From: Hoylesella nanceiensis DSM 19126 = JCM 15639
GTDB lineage: Bacteria > Bacteroidota > Bacteroidia > Bacteroidales > Bacteroidaceae
DNA length: 64,000 nt
NCBI RefSeq assembly: GCF_000379965.1
Contig: NZ_KB904328.1
Span: forward strand, 372,001 to 436,000
Reading direction: 5' to 3'
Below the pieces are notes generated by a model that saw nothing but the letters and a program-made list of their open reading frames with translations, was not told the origin of the DNA and ran no database searches. Of the stretch, positions 1 through 8,374 are shown piece by piece (position 1 is the stretch's first letter; the number at the start of each line of letters is the position of its first letter). Both the position numbers and the translations under genes were made by a program.

Positions 1-23
1 TAATAGACAATTATGCTGATGAG

Positions 24-392
24 ATGGTTGGTTTTGTAATGGATGGAGAGATATCTTATTATGAGAACAAAAGAGACAGCGCATTTGATGATATGACCGA
101 CAGTGATTATATGACCGACTGGATTGTGTTCCCGTTAGTAGGTGCTTTAGGACTACAGATAGTTGTGCTTGTAGTTCGATGGATAATTTCATGGTTCTCC
201 GACTATCCTGAGAATTGGGCAACAACCCAATGGATATGGTGCGGAATAATTGTAGGAGGATATCTGGCATGCTTCGTTGGATGGCGTAGTCTCAAATATA
301 TATATGCGCATATGATGATGCGTAGAAAGCAAAAAGAAAAGAAAGAACTGTATAACCACTACCAAGAACTGTCAGAGTTCTTTAGTGAGTAA
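24..392 (+). CDS. Small two-helix membrane protein, possibly 5'-partial
   Basis: Function not recognised. The frame is open from this ATG back to the left edge of the window, so the true start may lie upstream; I used the first in-window ATG. The 122-residue product has an acidic N-terminus rich in D/E/Y, a hydrophobic segment at about residues 33-58 and a second at about 70-90, then a basic lysine-rich tail (about residues 96-108). This predicts an inner-membrane protein with two helices and a cytoplasmic charged tail. It sits just upstream of a decayed TerB-like gene and a toxin-domain gene in the same direction, so it may belong to a toxin or stress locus, but nothing in the sequence proves that. 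Confidence 0.5.
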   Translation: MVGFVMDGEISYYENKRDSAFDDMTDSDYMTDWIVFPLVGALGLQIVVLVVRWIISWFSDYPENWATTQWIWCGIIVGGYLACFVGWRSLKYIYAHMMMRRKQKEKKELYNHYQELSEFFSE

Positions 393-462
393 TACTCAGT
401 GATATAAACTAACAAGAATCAAATAATATGGGAATATCGGGAAAATACTGCTCAACGTTGGT

Positions 463-1607
463 ATGAAATATGTTGAAGCTCGTGGTATCGATGGAGTTAT
501 AAACGATGCGAGCAAAGTAGGAAATGCCATCGGCTCATTTGTATCATCCAATATGAAGGTTCAGAATGATGACGCTTGTGATGAGAGTGAAAGCTACGAA
601 GCTTATCAAAGAAGCTTATCAAGAATCATGGAATAAGCTAACCGAAAAAGTGTATAAGTCCATAGAAAAAGGCAATTATTCTGGTGCTGAATCACAACTA
701 AAGAACTTTTACCGAGACGGTGAAGAAGATCCGGATTATTATTACTTCAAAATATTGACAGACATATATACTCAATGATACTGGCACTTAGCAACAAGTG
801 ATAATTGGAAGGACATTGAAAAACAAATAAACAAGAAACTTGACCAAACAAAGAAATACATAAATGCAGCCAGAAATTGTGCCGAAAATGATGAACAATT
901 ATCAACTTGCGATGAATTGGACAATGACCTTAATAGGAATGAGGAATTGATTGTCCTCATTCGAAAAGAGGAAGAATTCGATAAATTAATGCGTAGTTAC
1001 CAAGAACAGGGTCAGTATAAGCGGGCATATCTCACATTCATCGGTATGAGCGAAGAAGTAAGAACCCTTTATGATGACTGTTTATTCTAGAGGAACAAGG
1101 AAAAGTTGGCTCTTGACTGGTATTTCTCCACAGAATCGGGCTTAACAGAGCAAAGAAAAAAAAGAAGTAGAGGAAGATATTCGTAGGTCTACAGAGTTGA
1201 CTGAGGATGAAGAAGTGCTGAAAGATTTGGCATTACAAGAAAAACGATTGGGAAACGCCTTAAACGTGTCAGGCACCAGTATATCCGCCAATGAGCAAGA
1301 GTATATTGACGAATACAAGTCTTGTATGGAAGATGGTGGTATTTCAGACAAAGAGCAACGTTTGTTGTCACGCTTGGCAAAATCATTGGGCATCAGTAAA
1401 CAAGGAATTATCGAACTTGAGAAACTGTGTTCACAACCAAGTTTGAGTGAAGAAGAAAATGAGTATATTACAGAATACCTTACTTGCTATGACGATGGCG
1501 AAATGTCTGATAAAGAACAACGCTTACTATCCCGACTTGCAAAATCGTTAGGAATATCAGCCGAAAGAGCTAAAGAACTCGAATCCATTGCATTAAGCAA
1601 AAATTAG
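463..1607 (+). pseudogene. Decayed gene with two TerB-like repeats
   Basis: One ancestral reading frame can be followed through several lesions. Frame 1 runs from 463 to a stop at 634-636; the frame then shifts by one near 600-630 and continues to an in-frame TGA at 776-778 and a TAG at 1088-1090; a last shift occurs in the A-rich run at 1154-1163, after which the frame is open to 1607. The middle part is acidic and helical. The last ~136 residues (from the TTG at 1197) hold two tandem ~40-residue repeats, each with E-Y-I, D-G-x-[IM]-S and a shared block of 17 residues beginning DKEQRLLSRLAKSLGIS. That block resembles the helical TerB/EF-hand-like modules seen in stress proteins. The 3' part alone could still be translated. 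Confidence 0.6.
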
Positions 1608-1618
1608 GCATACCATCC

Positions 1619-1646
1619 CTACCCGAACCCATTCCTGTTCGGGTAG
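1619..1646 (+). terminator. Hairpin after the TerB-like gene
   Basis: A perfect 10-bp stem (CTACCCGAAC pairing with GTTCGGGTAG) with an 8-base loop lies 12 bases after the stop at 1607 and 20 bases before the next start. There is no clear T-run after it, so it may be a weak terminator or an mRNA-stabilising hairpin. Confidence 0.5.
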
Positions 1647-1665
1647 AGATTATCATTTATAAACT

Positions 1666-2169
1666 ATGTTGACACAACAAGAAATCAGTTACATCCGCTC
1701 CGACACGGGTTGGAGCGATGAAATCCTCCGCTATATCCGCAGTATGGAAGAGGCGAAGATTTATATACGTGCCGGACTGAAGGAGGCTCGCGTGGGTGGC
1801 CGCTCTGCACTTATCCGTAGAGATATTGACTGGAGCGACTTCAGTTGCCGCCACAAGTGGCTGAAGGTACGGCTGGCCGATTGGGATAGTTGGCAAGACT
1901 ATAACAATGCTGACTTGATTGGCGAAGGTTATCCGCCACGCGACAAGAACGGCGACCCGTATGAGCTTCACCATATCGGGCAGCAGCAAGACTCGCCCTA
2001 TGCCGAACTTGCGTGGGCTGAACACATGGGCGACGGCAACAACGCCATCCTGCATCCGCAGCGGGAGTCGGAGATTGACCGCCAGGAGTTTACCAGTGAG
2101 AAGAGTGCCTACTGGCAGGCACGGTTCAAACTGTTCACTGCTGATGACCTGAAGCGCATATACAAGTAA
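1666..2169 (+). CDS. Tox-HNH-HHH-like nuclease toxin domain protein
   Basis: 167 residues. The C-terminal half carries the signature of the HNH/Endo VII toxin superfamily: ELHHIGQ at about residues 100-106, then a spaced AELAWAEH and GNNAILH (about residues 113-129). The histidines of these three blocks are expected to bind metal and cut nucleic acid, as in contact-dependent or polymorphic toxins (family knowledge). The N-terminal half is short, with no signal peptide, PAAR, RHS or WXG-type trafficking domain, so it is either a free cytoplasmic nuclease or the detached tip of a larger toxin. The conserved histidines are intact, unlike the gene upstream, which is decayed. No obvious immunity gene follows; the next ORF is cut by an IS relic. 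Confidence 0.65.
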   Translation: MLTQQEISYIRSDTGWSDEILRYIRSMEEAKIYIRAGLKEARVGGRSALIRRDIDWSDFSCRHKWLKVRLADWDSWQDYNNADLIGEGYPPRDKNGDPYELHHIGQQQDSPYAELAWAEHMGDGNNAILHPQRESEIDRQEFTSEKSAYWQARFKLFTADDLKRIYK

Positions 2170-2198
2170 GATTTTTGCTTTTTCCCTGCAACCTCTGC

Positions 2199-2229
2199 CT
2201 TGAAAATTCACACCATGTCGCTAACTTTG
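2199..2229 (+). promoter_or_regulatory. Bacteroidota promoter, TTG-N19-TAACTTTG
   Basis: CTTG at 2199-2202 and TAACTTTG at 2222-2229 are 19 bases apart, the spacing known for the Bacteroidota housekeeping sigma. It points at the truncated ORF beginning at 2249, giving a very short leader of about 13 bases. Confidence 0.65.
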
Positions 2230-2248
2230 CAGAAAAAGTTAGAACGAC

Positions 2249-2348
2249 ATGAAGAAACACAGGCGACAGAATTACTTTGAGCGAATCAGTCGCACTATCC
2301 AGAACAAGCGGGAAGAGGCTCTGAAAAGGCAAATCGACAGTGCTGACT
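2249..2348 (+). pseudogene. 5' stub of a basic protein cut by IS relic
   Basis: An ATG at 2249 opens a frame encoding a very basic start (MKKHRRQNYFERIS and onward, about 33 residues) before the left end of the IS relic at 2349; read-through into the relic stops within 20 codons. A good promoter stands just upstream, so this was a real gene whose 3' part has been lost or replaced. The stub is too short to name. Confidence 0.5.
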
Positions 2349-2758
2349 GTACGTTGTCAAACAAAAGTGCACAACTTGACCTCCAATTAAGTTTGGGGTT
2401 TTAGTTATAATTATTAATAAAAAGTATATTTGTACTATGACAACAAAAAATAATTCTCCTTGTCTGTCATCAAACAATGAACCATGCTATATTGCTTCTT
2501 CTCTCAAACAGTGTCTCTGTAAGGAATATAAAAGGCTATCGATGGATGGGTGAAATATTATAATGAGAAAATATTTCATGAATCGTTGGATAATCTTACA
2601 CCTATAGACATATATTTAGGGCAATGGGAGAAAATCAAGAAAATACGAGACCTAATAAAGAAAAATTCAATCAACAAAAGAATTTCAGAAAATAAAAGAA
2701 TGATATTACAGCATAAATAACTACATTTGTAGTTGTGCACTTTTATTTGACAACGTAC
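2349..2758 (+). mobile_element. Decayed IS3-like element, relic 1, both ends present
   Basis: About 410 bp bounded by 27-bp terminal inverted repeats (2349-2375 and 2732-2758) that differ at one position and begin GTACGTTGTCAAA. The interior keeps pieces of an rve-type transposase: a start near 2437, a block matching CYIASSLKQ, and the C-terminal block YYNEKIFHESLDNLTP, but the central catalytic region is deleted. It cannot encode a working transposase and behaves like a MITE. It is the first of three copies in the window and forms the left border of the lipid operon. Confidence 0.8.
2722..2729 (+). promoter_or_regulatory. Outward -7 element in the IS relic's right end
   Basis: TACATTTG fits the Bacteroidota -7 consensus TAnnTTTG and faces out of the relic toward the lipid operon, whose start is 63 bases away. 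It lies in the palindrome CTACATTTGTAG. No good -33 TTG is visible, so promoter function is inference. Confidence 0.4.
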
Positions 2759-2791
2759 AATAAACTTATGTTCATGTAAAACAAAGTACTT

Positions 2792-3418
2792 ATGATATCT
2801 GTTTATTCCATCAAACCGCAGTTTCAACGGGTCTTAACACCTATTTTAGAGTTGTTGCATCGTGCAAAAGTTACTGCCAACCAAATCACCTGGTGGGCTT
2901 GTATCCTCTCACTTGTCATCGGCATTTTGTTTTGGTTTGCGGGCGATGTGGGTACGTGGCTCTACCTCTGCCTGCCTGTGGGACTGCTGATACGTATGGC
3001 CCTGAATGCCTTAGACGGAATGATGGCTCGCCGTTACAATCAAATCACCCGAAAGGGAGAGCTGTTAAACGAAGTGGGTGATGTCGTTTCGGACACCATT
3101 ATTTATTTTCCGCTGTTGAAGTATCATCCCGAAAGTCTTTATTTTATTGTGGCTTTCATTGCCCTCAGCATTATTAATGAATACGCAGGAGTGATGGGCA
3201 AGGTGCTGTCGGCAGAACGACGGTATGATGGTCCGATGGGAAAGAGCGACCGTGCTTTCGTTCTCGGCCTCTACGGGGTGGTCTGTTTGTTTGGTATAAA
3301 CCTTTCAGGATGTTCCGTTTACATCTTTGGGGTTATCGATTTGTTGCTTGTAGTCAGCACGTGGATTAGGATAAAGAAGACGTTAAAAGTAACCAGGAGT
3401 TCACAAACGCCTGAGTAA
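2792..3418 (+). CDS. CDP-alcohol phosphatidyltransferase, YnbA-like
   Basis: 208 residues, several hydrophobic helices, an integral inner-membrane enzyme. Members swap the CMP of a CDP-lipid for an alcohol. The family motif is seen at about residues 71-100 as N-x2-DG-x2-AR-x8-G-x3-N-x3-D followed by VVSD, with Asn at two positions that are usually Asp; to my recollection the same Asn variants occur in Escherichia coli YnbA, which the whole protein resembles (start YSIKPQFQ, then VTANQIT, and GPMGKSDRA near residue 148). The alcohol acceptor is unknown. It opens a five-gene plus-strand operon and starts 33 bases after an IS relic. No CDP-diglyceride synthase (YnbB partner) is present here. Confidence 0.85.
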   Translation: MISVYSIKPQFQRVLTPILELLHRAKVTANQITWWACILSLVIGILFWFAGDVGTWLYLCLPVGLLIRMALNALDGMMARRYNQITRKGELLNEVGDVVSDTIIYFPLLKYHPESLYFIVAFIALSIINEYAGVMGKVLSAERRYDGPMGKSDRAFVLGLYGVVCLFGINLSGCSVYIFGVIDLLLVVSTWIRIKKTLKVTRSSQTPE

Positions 3419-3445
3419 ACCGACGATATAGATAAGCAGTGGAGT

Positions 3446-4486
3446 ATGAAAAAGAAACCTTATCCAACGGTTGCGGTTTTTTCTGGCGGTGGTACACGTT
3501 ATGCTTTGTATCTCGGCATGTATGCGGCGATGCAACATTATGATGTAAAGCCCGACCTGCTGATTGCCACTTGCGGTGGCAGTATCGCTGCCAACATCAT
3601 CAACTCGTTTGCTACCGACGAGCAGCGAAAGGCCTTTATACAGTCGGAAGAGCTGTATCGCTTTGTGCAAAACACCCGAATGACACGTTTCAAAATGCTG
3701 TATAAGATAGGTGTCTATTGCCAGCGCAAGGTGCGAAACACATTCTATGCTCCTTATATCGAAAATATTTTCGATAAATTTATCGTAGACATGCCCACCG
3801 ACATACGCCCGCTTTTGCCCTCGTTGGCTGTTCGGCCAACCCTTCCCACCATCGTAGTAGGTGCCCGTTTGTTGTTTGACAGGGCTGACATCGGTAAAGA
3901 AAGAAACGGAAGAAAACTTTATCGGAAGGTGCTTTTTACCGATGCCGAGACAGCTATGAACATCGATTTGCCGGCTGTTAACTGCAATTTTAAAAGCTAT
4001 GAGGGTAGTGCCATCGACTCGCAAGTTGAGCTGTTTCAAGATGTTCCCTTACCCATTGCCACCCGAATATCTGTTTCGGATATGTTCTACGTTCAGCCCG
4101 TACATTACAACGGTGCCTATTTTGCGGGCGGAATTATTGATTTGATGCCCATAGAACTGGCTGAACAACTTGGCGAAACAATTTTCTTTGAGAAGAAAAA
4201 AGGTTTTGGCACCATCGACGAGGCACTTATTAGAGCCGTATTTGGATATAGTGGAAACCGCCGATTGCAAGAAGTGATGACGCATTCGGTGAACTATTGG
4301 GTAGACACGACCGACATGAACCAAGCACTTTCGGGCCATTACATCGAGAAAAACATCAATCTTCTGAAGCTCCAGGTAGAACTGAAACTGCCCAAAACCT
4401 ATGCCCAGTTTGTAGAAGATATGAACTTTCAATGGCAATACGGATACGATAGGGTTGCCCAACATTTTAAAAACAAACAGGTATGA
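3446..4486 (+). CDS. Patatin-like phospholipase family protein
   Basis: 346 residues, no signal peptide, so probably cytoplasmic or membrane-associated. Patatins are Ser-Asp dyad lipid acyl hydrolases. The oxyanion block FSGGGTRYA is at residues 12-20 and the nucleophile elbow CGGSIAA at 43-49 (Ser46; the usual G-x-S-x-G is G-G-S-I-A). The second dyad block, normally DGG or DGA, reads FAGGIIDLMP (residues 226-235), so the expected Asp is Ala227; Asp232 is nearby but not in the usual place. The fold is likely kept but activity may be altered or lost. It begins 27 bases after the phosphatidyltransferase and overlaps the next gene by 4 bases (ATGA), so the two are translationally coupled. Confidence 0.8.
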   Translation: MKKKPYPTVAVFSGGGTRYALYLGMYAAMQHYDVKPDLLIATCGGSIAANIINSFATDEQRKAFIQSEELYRFVQNTRMTRFKMLYKIGVYCQRKVRNTFYAPYIENIFDKFIVDMPTDIRPLLPSLAVRPTLPTIVVGARLLFDRADIGKERNGRKLYRKVLFTDAETAMNIDLPAVNCNFKSYEGSAIDSQVELFQDVPLPIATRISVSDMFYVQPVHYNGAYFAGGIIDLMPIELAEQLGETIFFEKKKGFGTIDEALIRAVFGYSGNRRLQEVMTHSVNYWVDTTDMNQALSGHYIEKNINLLKLQVELKLPKTYAQFVEDMNFQWQYGYDRVAQHFKNKQV

Positions 4487-5238
4487 ACATCTTTATTACG
4501 GGCGGAACATCGGGTATCGGCTTGGCTTTGGCGCGTTTTTATGTTGCCGAAGGTCATCGGGTAGGGGTGTGCGGACGAAATACGACACGAATAGACAGGA
4601 GTGATGAGATTAACAAACTGTTGCTTGCATACCAGCTGGATGTGTGTGATAAGGACGCATTAACCGCTGCCGTAGAAGTGTTTTGTGCCGATAAGGGTTT
4701 GGACATGATGATTGTTGCTGCCGGATATTACCGTAACGGTGTTACTGAAGAAGTGGATTTTGAGCAGACTTCACAAATGTTGAAGGTTAATATTGCGGGT
4801 GCATTGAATGCGATGGAAGTGGCACGAGAAACGATGAAAGCATCCGGCGGACATTTGGTAGTGATTGCTTCGGTGGCAGGATTGCTGCATTATCCGTGCG
4901 CAAGCGTATATGCCAAGTGCAAACGAGCATTGATACAGATAACCGATGCTTATCGCCGAAGTTTGGCCGACTATCAAATAACGGTTACAACACTTGTTCC
5001 GGGCTACATAGACACGCCACGATTGAGAGAGATATACCGTAACAATCTTTCCAAATGTCCGTTCTGCATGCCCTTAAATCGAGCTGTTGAAACAATGACA
5101 AAGGCCATAGCGCAGCGCAAAGAACAGGTGGTTTTTCCGCCAAAAATGCGCCTTTCCATCGCTTTTCTTTCGCTTTTACCCACTTGTTTGTTATCGGCTT
5201 TTATGCACCGAAAGACATTATGGAGCATTCCCAAATAA
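4483..5238 (+). CDS. Short-chain dehydrogenase/reductase (SDR)
   Basis: 251 residues of the classical SDR type. The NAD(P)-binding glycine motif TGGTSGIG is at residues 6-13, the structural VNIAGA near 104-109, the catalytic Ser in VIASVAG near 128 and the YAKCK (YxxxK) pair near 143-147. SDRs reduce or oxidise ketones and alcohols; in a lipid operon a keto- or sphingoid-type lipid intermediate is a plausible but unproven substrate. The C-terminus is hydrophobic (FLSLLPTCLLSAF), which suggests membrane association. It overlaps its neighbours at both ends (4 bases upstream, 19 bases downstream), strong evidence of one transcript and one pathway. Confidence 0.85.
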   Translation: MNIFITGGTSGIGLALARFYVAEGHRVGVCGRNTTRIDRSDEINKLLLAYQLDVCDKDALTAAVEVFCADKGLDMMIVAAGYYRNGVTEEVDFEQTSQMLKVNIAGALNAMEVARETMKASGGHLVVIASVAGLLHYPCASVYAKCKRALIQITDAYRRSLADYQITVTTLVPGYIDTPRLREIYRNNLSKCPFCMPLNRAVETMTKAIAQRKEQVVFPPKMRLSIAFLSLLPTCLLSAFMHRKTLWSIPK

Positions 5239-6512
5239 ACGACAAAACGATATGGGCGAGTAAACAGCCCTTGCCAAACGGTTTGATGCAGCGTTGCGGT
5301 ATAGATAAAAAATGCTTGCAAGCAAGCAAATATATCGCCCTTGTTATTTGTTGGGGTGTATTCTATGCTGTTTATACTTTTGCTGCAAGCTATGCGGCAT
5401 CGCTTAAAGAGGTGTCTTCGCTTTGCTTTTCGTTTGAAAAAGCCATACCGTTTATACCTTTTGCCATCTATTTTTATAGCAGTAGTGTGGTGTTTTTTAT
5501 ATGGGTTTTCTTCCTTTGCAATACCTTTCGGCAACTGTCGACATTAAGTAAACGCATCGTTTTTATAACCATTTTATCGGGAATTTGTTTTATTATCTTT
5601 CCGTTAAAACAAAGTTTTGTACGTCCGGAAACAGCCCATATTTTGTTTTCTTTCATCAATACGTACGATACACCTTTTAATCAGGCTCCGTCTTTACATA
5701 TAGGTTATGCCTGTATCTTTTGGAGTGGGGTGAGAAATAGCAGGTTCAGAAACTTACTGAGAATGTGGTTGGTGTTGTTAATGCTGTCTACCCTTTTGGT
5801 ATATCAGCACCATTTCATCGATATTACTACCGGTTTGATGGCAGGTTTTCTGACGTTATGGATGTTTCCTTACCGTAAAAAGCGCAACCAACAAATAGCA
5901 AAGGTTTACTTTTTTGTTGCTGCTGTGGGGCTGACGGCATTGTTGTTTGCCATCGAATATTCGGTTCTAGGCAGTATTTTTTTATTGTGGGGCATACTCG
6001 TCTTACTCTTATTGGGCCGTGCTTATTATCTCTCTAATCGGCATTTTCTTAAAGACGACCACGGTTGCATTGGTTTTTTGCGTTATATTTTCTATTTTCC
6101 CTATATCGCAGTGTATCGCCTATTGTGGCTGTTTTCTCTTCAGGCACCTGTAGAAATTGCACCCAACATCTTCGTTGGAGGTTTGCTTTCATGCCGTTCT
6201 GCTCGGAAATTCGCCCTGTTGGGAGAGGTTTCGGTGTTCGACCTTTCAGCCGAATTACCCGAAAACGCCTACTTTCGCACATCGGCAGATTACCATTGCT
6301 TTCCGCTTTTGGATATTGCCACTATCCCCAAAGCCTGTGAGGAACGTATTGTAAATACGGTTTTAGAGAAGATGAAAGCCGAAGATGTGCCTCGAAAGCT
6401 ATATATTCATTGTGCAATGGGCCGTTTTCGGAGTCGCCGAATAGGTGAAACGGTGCAGTTAATGATAAGTAAAAATTTAACCAAAGATAAAAATGGAAAC
6501 AGGAACATTTAA
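5220..6512 (+). CDS. PAP2 phosphatase fused to dual-specificity phosphatase, YnbD-like
   Basis: 430 residues from the ATG at 5220, which overlaps the SDR stop; a longer frame to 5184 exists but would overlap more. The N-terminal ~270 residues are a multi-pass PAP2 lipid phosphatase/phosphotransferase with LKQSFVRPET, the PSLH motif (APSLHIGYA) and a late HHFID block supplying the second His and Asp. The C-terminal ~130 residues are a dual-specificity phosphatase with the signature HCAMGRFRS (Cys nucleophile, Arg in P-loop). The length and two-domain plan match E. coli YnbD. Downstream of the P-loop the sequence is short and basic, so the last helix of the phosphatase fold may be missing. It overlaps the next gene by 20 bases. 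Confidence 0.82.
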   Translation: MEHSQINDKTIWASKQPLPNGLMQRCGIDKKCLQASKYIALVICWGVFYAVYTFAASYAASLKEVSSLCFSFEKAIPFIPFAIYFYSSSVVFFIWVFFLCNTFRQLSTLSKRIVFITILSGICFIIFPLKQSFVRPETAHILFSFINTYDTPFNQAPSLHIGYACIFWSGVRNSRFRNLLRMWLVLLMLSTLLVYQHHFIDITTGLMAGFLTLWMFPYRKKRNQQIAKVYFFVAAVGLTALLFAIEYSVLGSIFLLWGILVLLLLGRAYYLSNRHFLKDDHGCIGFLRYIFYFPYIAVYRLLWLFSLQAPVEIAPNIFVGGLLSCRSARKFALLGEVSVFDLSAELPENAYFRTSADYHCFPLLDIATIPKACEERIVNTVLEKMKAEDVPRKLYIHCAMGRFRSRRIGETVQLMISKNLTKDKNGNRNI

Positions 6513-8190
6513 GAGTTTTGACAATGCAGATATTTTTTATAGGGTGTGGAATTACAACCCTTCGCAGAAAACCATTGTGATATTGCATCGCGGGCACGAA
6601 CATTCGGGCCGTTTGCAAGCCTTTGCCGAGAACGAGCAATTTGTGCATTTCAACATCTTTGGCTTTGATATGCGTGGACTGGGGCATACTTCGCAATCCG
6701 TTTCGCCCCATTTTATGGACTATGTTCGCGACTTGGATGCTTTCGTAAAATACCTCTATGAGCAGTATGGCATTGTTGAGAGAGACATCTTTGTGGTGGC
6801 TAACAGCATTGCAGGTGTAATTGTTTCGGCGTGGTGTCACGACTTTGCGCCCCGTATTGCAGGTATGGCACTTCTTGCTCCTGCGTTTACCATTAAGTTG
6901 TATGTGCCTTTTGCAAAGACGGGAATTGCGTTGGCAGCGCGGCTTTTCAAACACCTAACGGTGCCCAGTTATGTAAAATCGAAGGTGTTAACACATGATG
7001 TGGAACAGCAAAAGGCGTACGACACCGACCCGCTAATTACTAGAGAAATTGATGCGCACTATCTCTTGGATTTGCTGAAAGCAGGAAAACGTATCGTAGA
7101 AGATGCTGCTGCCATTACCATACCGACGCTGTTACTTTCTGCCGGTAAAGATTACGTGGTAAAAGACGATATGCAAAAGCGGTTTTTTGTTAACATCAGC
7201 TCCACCCAAAAGCGGTTTGTCAAGCTTAAAGGGTTTTATCACGGGCTATTGTTTGAAACGCAACGTGAGCAGGTTTACAACCCTATTGCTGAGTTTATCA
7301 ACCACTGTTTCTCACTCGAACAACCGCCAACTACCTGTATGCCAGATAAATTTACAGTTGACGAGTATAACAAAATGGCCCTGAATATGCTTCCCCGAAT
7401 TGAACGTTGGGGCTTTCGGATACAGAAATGGATGCTCCATCACTTGGGATTTCTTAGTAAAGGAATGCGTGTAGGACTAAAATATGGTTTTGATTCGGGT
7501 ATGTCTCTGGATTATGTTTATCGCAACCAAGCGCAGGGATGTGGACCAATTGGGCGATGGATAGACAAAGGTTATCTTAACGCCATTGGTTGGAGAGGAG
7601 TAAGAATACGACGAGAGCATCTCATTGCAACCGTAGAAGAACGTATTGAAACGCTTAAACAGCGCAATGAACCCGTGAAAATACTCGACATTGCCGGTGG
7701 AACGGGTAATTATTTGTTCGACATCAAGCGCAAGTTTCCTGAAATAGAAGTGGTTATAAACGACTTTTCGGAAGCAAACATTGCTTTCGGCGAGGCACAG
7801 ATACAACAGCAAGGACTTCAAAATATACGGTTTACTCGTCTTGATTGTTTTAATAAAGACACATATCGACAGCTGAATTTTGAACCTAATATCGTTATTA
7901 TTTCCGGTATATTTGAGCTTTTTGGCGATAACGAGCTTGTTTGTAAGGCCATCTCTGGTGCTTTATCCGCACTGCAAACCGGCGGCTTTTTGATCTATAC
8001 CGGTCAGCCTTGGCACCCTCAGTTAAAAATGATTGCTTTCGTATTAAACAGTCATCAAGAGCGTGATTGGGTTATGCGACGCCGTTCGCAACGCGAACTG
8101 GACAGTCTTTTCGCCTTTTATGGCTTAACCAAATGTGGCATGAAACTCGATAACTTCGGCATCTTTACCGTTAGTTATGGAACGAAATAA
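6493..8190 (+). CDS. Alpha/beta hydrolase fused to SAM methyltransferase, YnbC-like
   Basis: 565 residues, two enzymes in one chain. Residues ~1-285 are a monoacylglycerol-lipase-type alpha/beta hydrolase: oxyanion strand VILHRGHEHSG, then FGFDMRGLGHT, a nucleophile elbow reading ANSIAG rather than GxSxG, and a late LSAGKDYVV that holds the acid, followed by a His in GFYHG. Residues ~300-565 are a class I methyltransferase with motif I ILDIAGGTGNY and an acidic strand end VVINDFSE. E. coli YnbC has the same order. The pair could trim and methylate a lipid made by the other operon products; the actual substrate is unknown. It is the last gene of the operon, ending next to an unrelated gene relic. 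Confidence 0.82.
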   Translation: METGTFKSFDNADIFYRVWNYNPSQKTIVILHRGHEHSGRLQAFAENEQFVHFNIFGFDMRGLGHTSQSVSPHFMDYVRDLDAFVKYLYEQYGIVERDIFVVANSIAGVIVSAWCHDFAPRIAGMALLAPAFTIKLYVPFAKTGIALAARLFKHLTVPSYVKSKVLTHDVEQQKAYDTDPLITREIDAHYLLDLLKAGKRIVEDAAAITIPTLLLSAGKDYVVKDDMQKRFFVNISSTQKRFVKLKGFYHGLLFETQREQVYNPIAEFINHCFSLEQPPTTCMPDKFTVDEYNKMALNMLPRIERWGFRIQKWMLHHLGFLSKGMRVGLKYGFDSGMSLDYVYRNQAQGCGPIGRWIDKGYLNAIGWRGVRIRREHLIATVEERIETLKQRNEPVKILDIAGGTGNYLFDIKRKFPEIEVVINDFSEANIAFGEAQIQQQGLQNIRFTRLDCFNKDTYRQLNFEPNIVIISGIFELFGDNELVCKAISGALSALQTGGFLIYTGQPWHPQLKMIAFVLNSHQERDWVMRRRSQRELDSLFAFYGLTKCGMKLDNFGIFTVSYGTK

Positions 8191-8374
8191 GTTGCAAACG
8201 GGCTTTTTCTTCAACCGCAGACAAATTTGTTGGGGTGTCGTTATCAAAGTAAGACGTGTTGACGGCGATGTTTCGGCGTGTCAAAGTCATTTTCCAGTTA
8301 CCCGTCGCCCTGCCATTTTGTAGGATAAGGGGAAAGAAAACACCATTAGTAAATGCTTTGCTGTTGTGAGAAGT
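8171..8374 (-). pseudogene. C-terminal stub of an AlkZ-like winged-helix protein
   Basis: Read on the minus strand, this frame gives NGVFFPLILQNGRATGNWK followed by a basic strand and LSAVEEKARLQL. This matches the C-terminal end of the HTH_42/AlkZ-type DNA glycosylase family, where a V-G-x-W-[KR] turn follows a beta hairpin. Everything upstream is replaced by the IS relic that begins at 8375. The stop overlaps the 3' end of the YnbC-like gene by about 20 bases. Confidence 0.45.

Noticed and set aside
463-1607. Stop-codon recoding instead of a pseudogene
   Set aside because: The lesions include a TGA, a TAG and two frame shifts with no recoding signal, and other genes in the window use all stops normally.
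1657-2211. 184-codon minus ORF opposite the HNH-domain gene
   Set aside because: The plus-strand frame has a recognised toxin motif; the minus frame has none.
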